Source: Plasmodiophora brassicae
Taxonomy: Eukaryota > Endomyxa > Phytomyxea > Plasmodiophorida > Plasmodiophoridae
Assembly: GCA_039704465.1 (NCBI GenBank)
Contig: JASFAU010000007.1
Span: forward strand, 1,054,001 to 1,118,000
Direction of reading: 5' to 3'
DNA length: 64,000 nt
This document shows positions 63,850-64,000 of the stretch, piece by piece. The notes under the pieces are model-generated. The model was given only the letters and a program-made list of their open reading frames with translations. It was not told the DNA's origin and did no database searches. Numbering within the stretch: position 1 is the stretch's first letter; the number at the start of each line of letters is the position of its first letter. A program made the translations under genes and the position numbers.

Positions 63850-63902
63850 CGTCCGCCGCACACGCCGTACGTAATACATCCACTTCATTATTGTCCTTCT
63901 CA
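63719..63902 (+). repeat. 3' LTR of copia copy D
   Basis: 184 bp, matches the 5' LTR at every position I compared. Confidence 0.95.
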
Positions 63903-64000
63903 ATCTACCAGTACTGTCCTTAATTCGCAGGAATCGTTGCCGTCGCCCACAGCAACTTCCCAAACACGAATGACCGACTACGTAGCCAAGATGCCTTGGG
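63903..64000 (+). pseudogene. BED-finger hAT-type gene, continuation after copia
   Basis: After the right ATCTA duplication the frame of the interrupted gene is open again (ESLPSPTATSQTRMTDYVAK) to the window edge. It is compatible with a hAT transposase linker, but the length is too short to be sure. Confidence 0.4.

Larger units (their letters stand above)
58673..63902 (+). mobile_element. Young Ty1/copia element, copy D (TSD ATCTA, identical LTRs)
   Basis: 5,230 bp with 184-bp LTRs at 58673-58856 and 63719-63902 that are identical by eye, flanked by ATCTA at 58668-58672 and 63903-63907. The leader GATTAACAGTCGTATAGGCG follows the 5' LTR. The coding region carries two small deletions relative to copy A, so this copy is probably defective despite its youth. 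Confidence 0.95.

Noticed and set aside
1..64000. tRNA, rRNA or other structured RNA genes
   Set aside because: I looked for cloverleaf and TFIIIC A/B-box patterns by eye and found none I could support; a covariance-model scan would be decisive.

Overview
The window is nuclear DNA from a GC-rich microbial eukaryote. Protein-coding genes are split by very short introns (about 37-76 bp, GT...AG, often with a CTAAC/CTGAC branch-point-like motif), codon third positions are G/C rich, and there is no bacterial operon structure. The gene set (WDR27, TSC2/tuberin, TFIIIC delta-type subunit, IBA57, mitoferrin, gankyrin/Nas6, kinesin), the Zn(II)2Cys6 factor and the LTR retrotransposons fit a compact-genome protist (a plasmodiophorid-like rhizarian is my best guess) or an early-diverging fungus. 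The sequence alone does not settle which.

Region 1 (1-24.6 kb) is a gene-dense euchromatic block. In order it holds the 3' part of a WDR27-like gene (+), a tandem Zn2Cys6 gene (+), a divergent kinesin (-), a mitochondrial/PPR-like helical protein (+), a secreted mucin-like spondin-domain protein (-), a small unknown gene (-), IBA57 (+), a TFIIIC-type zinc-finger/beta-propeller subunit (+), mitoferrin (+), an ankyrin protein (-), an F-box-like/LRR protein (-), a gankyrin-like proteasome chaperone (-) and a complete TSC2/tuberin homologue (+). For several genes I resolved exon junctions to the base. Mitoferrin and IBA57 both serve mitochondrial iron/Fe-S metabolism; TSC2 is the GTPase-activating subunit that restrains Rheb/TORC1 in known systems.

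Region 2 (24.6-64 kb) is a transposon graveyard with clear stratigraphy. It holds a 670-bp hAT MITE (8-bp target duplication CGCTCAAC), a 340-bp Harbinger-type MITE (TTA duplication), an unrecognised transposon-type gene split by a 2.8-kb non-autonomous Ty3/gypsy element (TSD TTCGC), fragments of copia and chromodomain gypsy elements, a near-complete 5.75-kb chromodomain gypsy (TSD TCGAG) inside an old copia copy, and a copia element (43.5-52.6 kb). That copia carries a second non-autonomous gypsy (TSD GAGAC) in its body and a hAT element (TSD GTGGCGAC) in its LTR. Further on are a truncated second-lineage gypsy polyprotein (52.6-56.0 kb), an unrecognised coding stretch (56-58 kb), and a young copia (58.67-63.90 kb, LTRs identical by eye, TSD ATCTA) that interrupts a BED-finger hAT-type gene.

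The most notable points are: a full tuberin homologue that keeps its GAP asparagine; a two-copy non-autonomous gypsy lineage that fused Gag and protease and dropped RT core and integrase; a hydrophobic membrane-type segment between protease and RT of the gypsy elements; a Tf1-like self-priming signature at their 5' LTRs; and a long palindromic foldback insertion at 42.3 kb.
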